A stretch of 64,000 nucleotides of DNA from Pseudomonas abieticivorans (GTDB taxonomy: Bacteria; Pseudomonadota; Gammaproteobacteria; Pseudomonadales; Pseudomonadaceae), in the NCBI RefSeq assembly GCF_023509015.1, contig NZ_CP094975.1, positions 4,953,501 to 5,017,500 on the forward strand, read 5' to 3'. The notes below the pieces were generated by a model. It made no database searches and was not told the DNA's origin. It saw only the letters and a list, made by a program, of their open reading frames with translations. The position numbers and the translations under genes were made by a program. Below are positions 63,040 through 64,000 of the stretch, one piece after another. Positions within the stretch are counted from its first letter, which is position 1; each line of letters starts with the position of its first letter.

Positions 63040-64000
63040 TCACGCTCTGGGGTCGAAGGCATCACGCAACGCCTCGCCGATAAACACCAGCAGCGACAGA
63101 ATCAGTGCCAGGGTGAAAAACGCCGTCAAGCCCAGCCACGGCGCCTCGAGGTGGTCCTTGCCCTGGCCGATCAACTCGCCCAGCGAGGCGCTGCCGGCGG
63201 GCATGCCAAACCCCAGGAAATCCAGGGCGGTGAGGGTGGTGATGGCGCCGGTGAGGATGAACGGCAGGTAGCTCAGGGTGGCGTTCATGGCGTTGGGCAA
63301 GATGTGCCGCACGATGATCTTGCGGTCGTTCAGGCCCAGGGCGCGGGCGGCTTTGACGTATTCAAGGTTGCGCCCGCGCAGAAACTCGGCGCGCACCACG
63401 TCTACCAGCGCCAGCCAGGAGAACAAGGCCATGATGCCCAGCAACCACCAGAAGTTGGGCTCCACGAAGCCCGACAGAATGATCAGCAGGTAAAGCACTG
63501 GCAGCCCCGACCATACCTCCAGCAGGCGTTGGCCGAACAGGTCGATCCAACCGCCGTAGTAGCCCTGCAGGGCGCCGGCGGCGATGCCAATCAATGAGCT
63601 GATGATTGTCAGCGCCAAGGCAAACAGAATCGACACCCGTGCGCCAAAAATCACCCGCGCCAGCACATCGCGGGACTGGTCATCGGTGCCCAGCCAGTTC
63701 GCCGCGGTGGGCGGGCTGGGGGCCGGTTGGGTCAGGTCGTAGTTGGGCGTGTCGGCGCTGAACGGGATGGGCGGGAAGACCATCCAGCCGCCGGCGTCGC
63801 TGATCAGCTTGCGCACGTAATCGCTGCGGTAGTCGGGCTGGAACGGCAACATGCCGCCCAGTTCTTGCTCGGTGTAGCGCTTGAATACCGGGAAGTAGTA
63901 GCTGTCGTGGTACTTGAGCAGCAGCGGCTTGTCGTTGGCGATCAACTCACCACCCAGGCTTGCCGCGAACAGGGCAATGAACAGCCACAGCGACCACCAA
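63040..64000 (-). CDS. yejE: Oligopeptide ABC transporter permease YejE, start beyond the window
   Basis: The frame is open to the right edge; about 320 residues are visible and the N-terminal end is missing. Visible: WWSLWLFIALFAASLGGELI (first membrane segment), then ANDKPLLLKYHDSYYFPVF with a long periplasmic loop, LGTDDQSRDVLARVIFGARVS, and the EAA-type loop VVRAEFLRGRNLEYVKAARALGLNDRK. This is the usual YejE design, with a large first loop. It is coupled to yejF. Confidence 0.93.
   Translation of the reverse strand, partial: WWSLWLFIALFAASLGGELIANDKPLLLKYHDSYYFPVFKRYTEQELGGMLPFQPDYRSDYVRKLISDAGGWMVFPPIPFSADTPNYDLTQPAPSPPTAANWLGTDDQSRDVLARVIFGARVSILFALALTIISSLIGIAAGALQGYYGGWIDLFGQRLLEVWSGLPVLYLLIILSGFVEPNFWWLLGIMALFSWLALVDVVRAEFLRGRNLEYVKAARALGLNDRKIIVRHILPNAMNATLSYLPFILTGAITTLTALDFLGFGMPAGSASLGELIGQGKDHLEAPWLGLTAFFTLALILSLLVFIGEALRDAFDPRA

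Overview
The window is a chromosomal segment of a fluorescent-type Pseudomonas. This follows from the gene content: a glgA-treZ-malQ-treY trehalose block, metH next to the cis/trans fatty acid isomerase gene cti and nfuA, a complete fapABCDEF functional amyloid operon next to uppP, DUF1652, and many REP elements built on GTAGGAGCGGATTCATCCGCGAA. Base composition is high in GC throughout. I see no phage, integrase, transposase, CRISPR array, rRNA or tRNA.

Layout. 1-7845 (minus): glgA, treZ, malQ and treY (treY runs off the left edge), an overlapping operon that turns glycogen-type glucans into trehalose. 8266-9724: an NTF2-like secreted protein and, divergent from it, a threonine-rich leader peptide with an intrinsic terminator ahead of an isochorismatase-family hydrolase. 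9734-17783: metH (minus, interrupted by a one-base frameshift) with MetR boxes, then cti, a membrane acyltransferase and nfuA. 17832-27319: a cobalamin region with two divergent operons, cbtB-cbtA-cobE-cobM and cobW-cobN-chlI/chlD, each behind its own cobalamin riboswitch. The chlI/chlD pair carries a textbook -1 programmed frameshift signal (A AAA AAG plus an 11-bp hairpin), so one gene can make both the small and the medium chelatase subunit.

27412-34511: a small conserved protein, an orphan sigma-54 activator, and the fapA-F operon with a good -24/-12 promoter. 34755-41272: a NadR-like ATPase, uppP, DUF1294 protein, YjbR protein, LysR/azoR pair, lipase-like hydrolase and MFS transporter. 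41460-49999: the ABC-F ATPase YbiT, a beta-propeller protein, a LysE exporter, a large autotransporter, Ku, DUF1652 protein and ecotin.

50193-56800: a coherent catabolic cluster (polar amino-acid type ABC importer, RidA, IclR regulator, PLP D-amino acid deaminase, PfkB sugar kinase) with a sigma-54 promoter and an inverted-repeat operator. It is best explained as D-glucosaminate uptake and conversion through 2-keto-3-deoxygluconate. 56788-64000: parvulin PpiC, a hybrid sensor kinase, an orphan PilU-like ATPase, 3-hydroxybutyrate dehydrogenase, and the YejF/YejE part of an oligopeptide importer, cut by the right edge.

The strongest points for follow-up are the chlD recoding site, the threonine-type attenuator in front of an unexpected gene, the sigma-54 control of fap and of the glucosaminate cluster, and the metH frameshift, which may be an assembly error.
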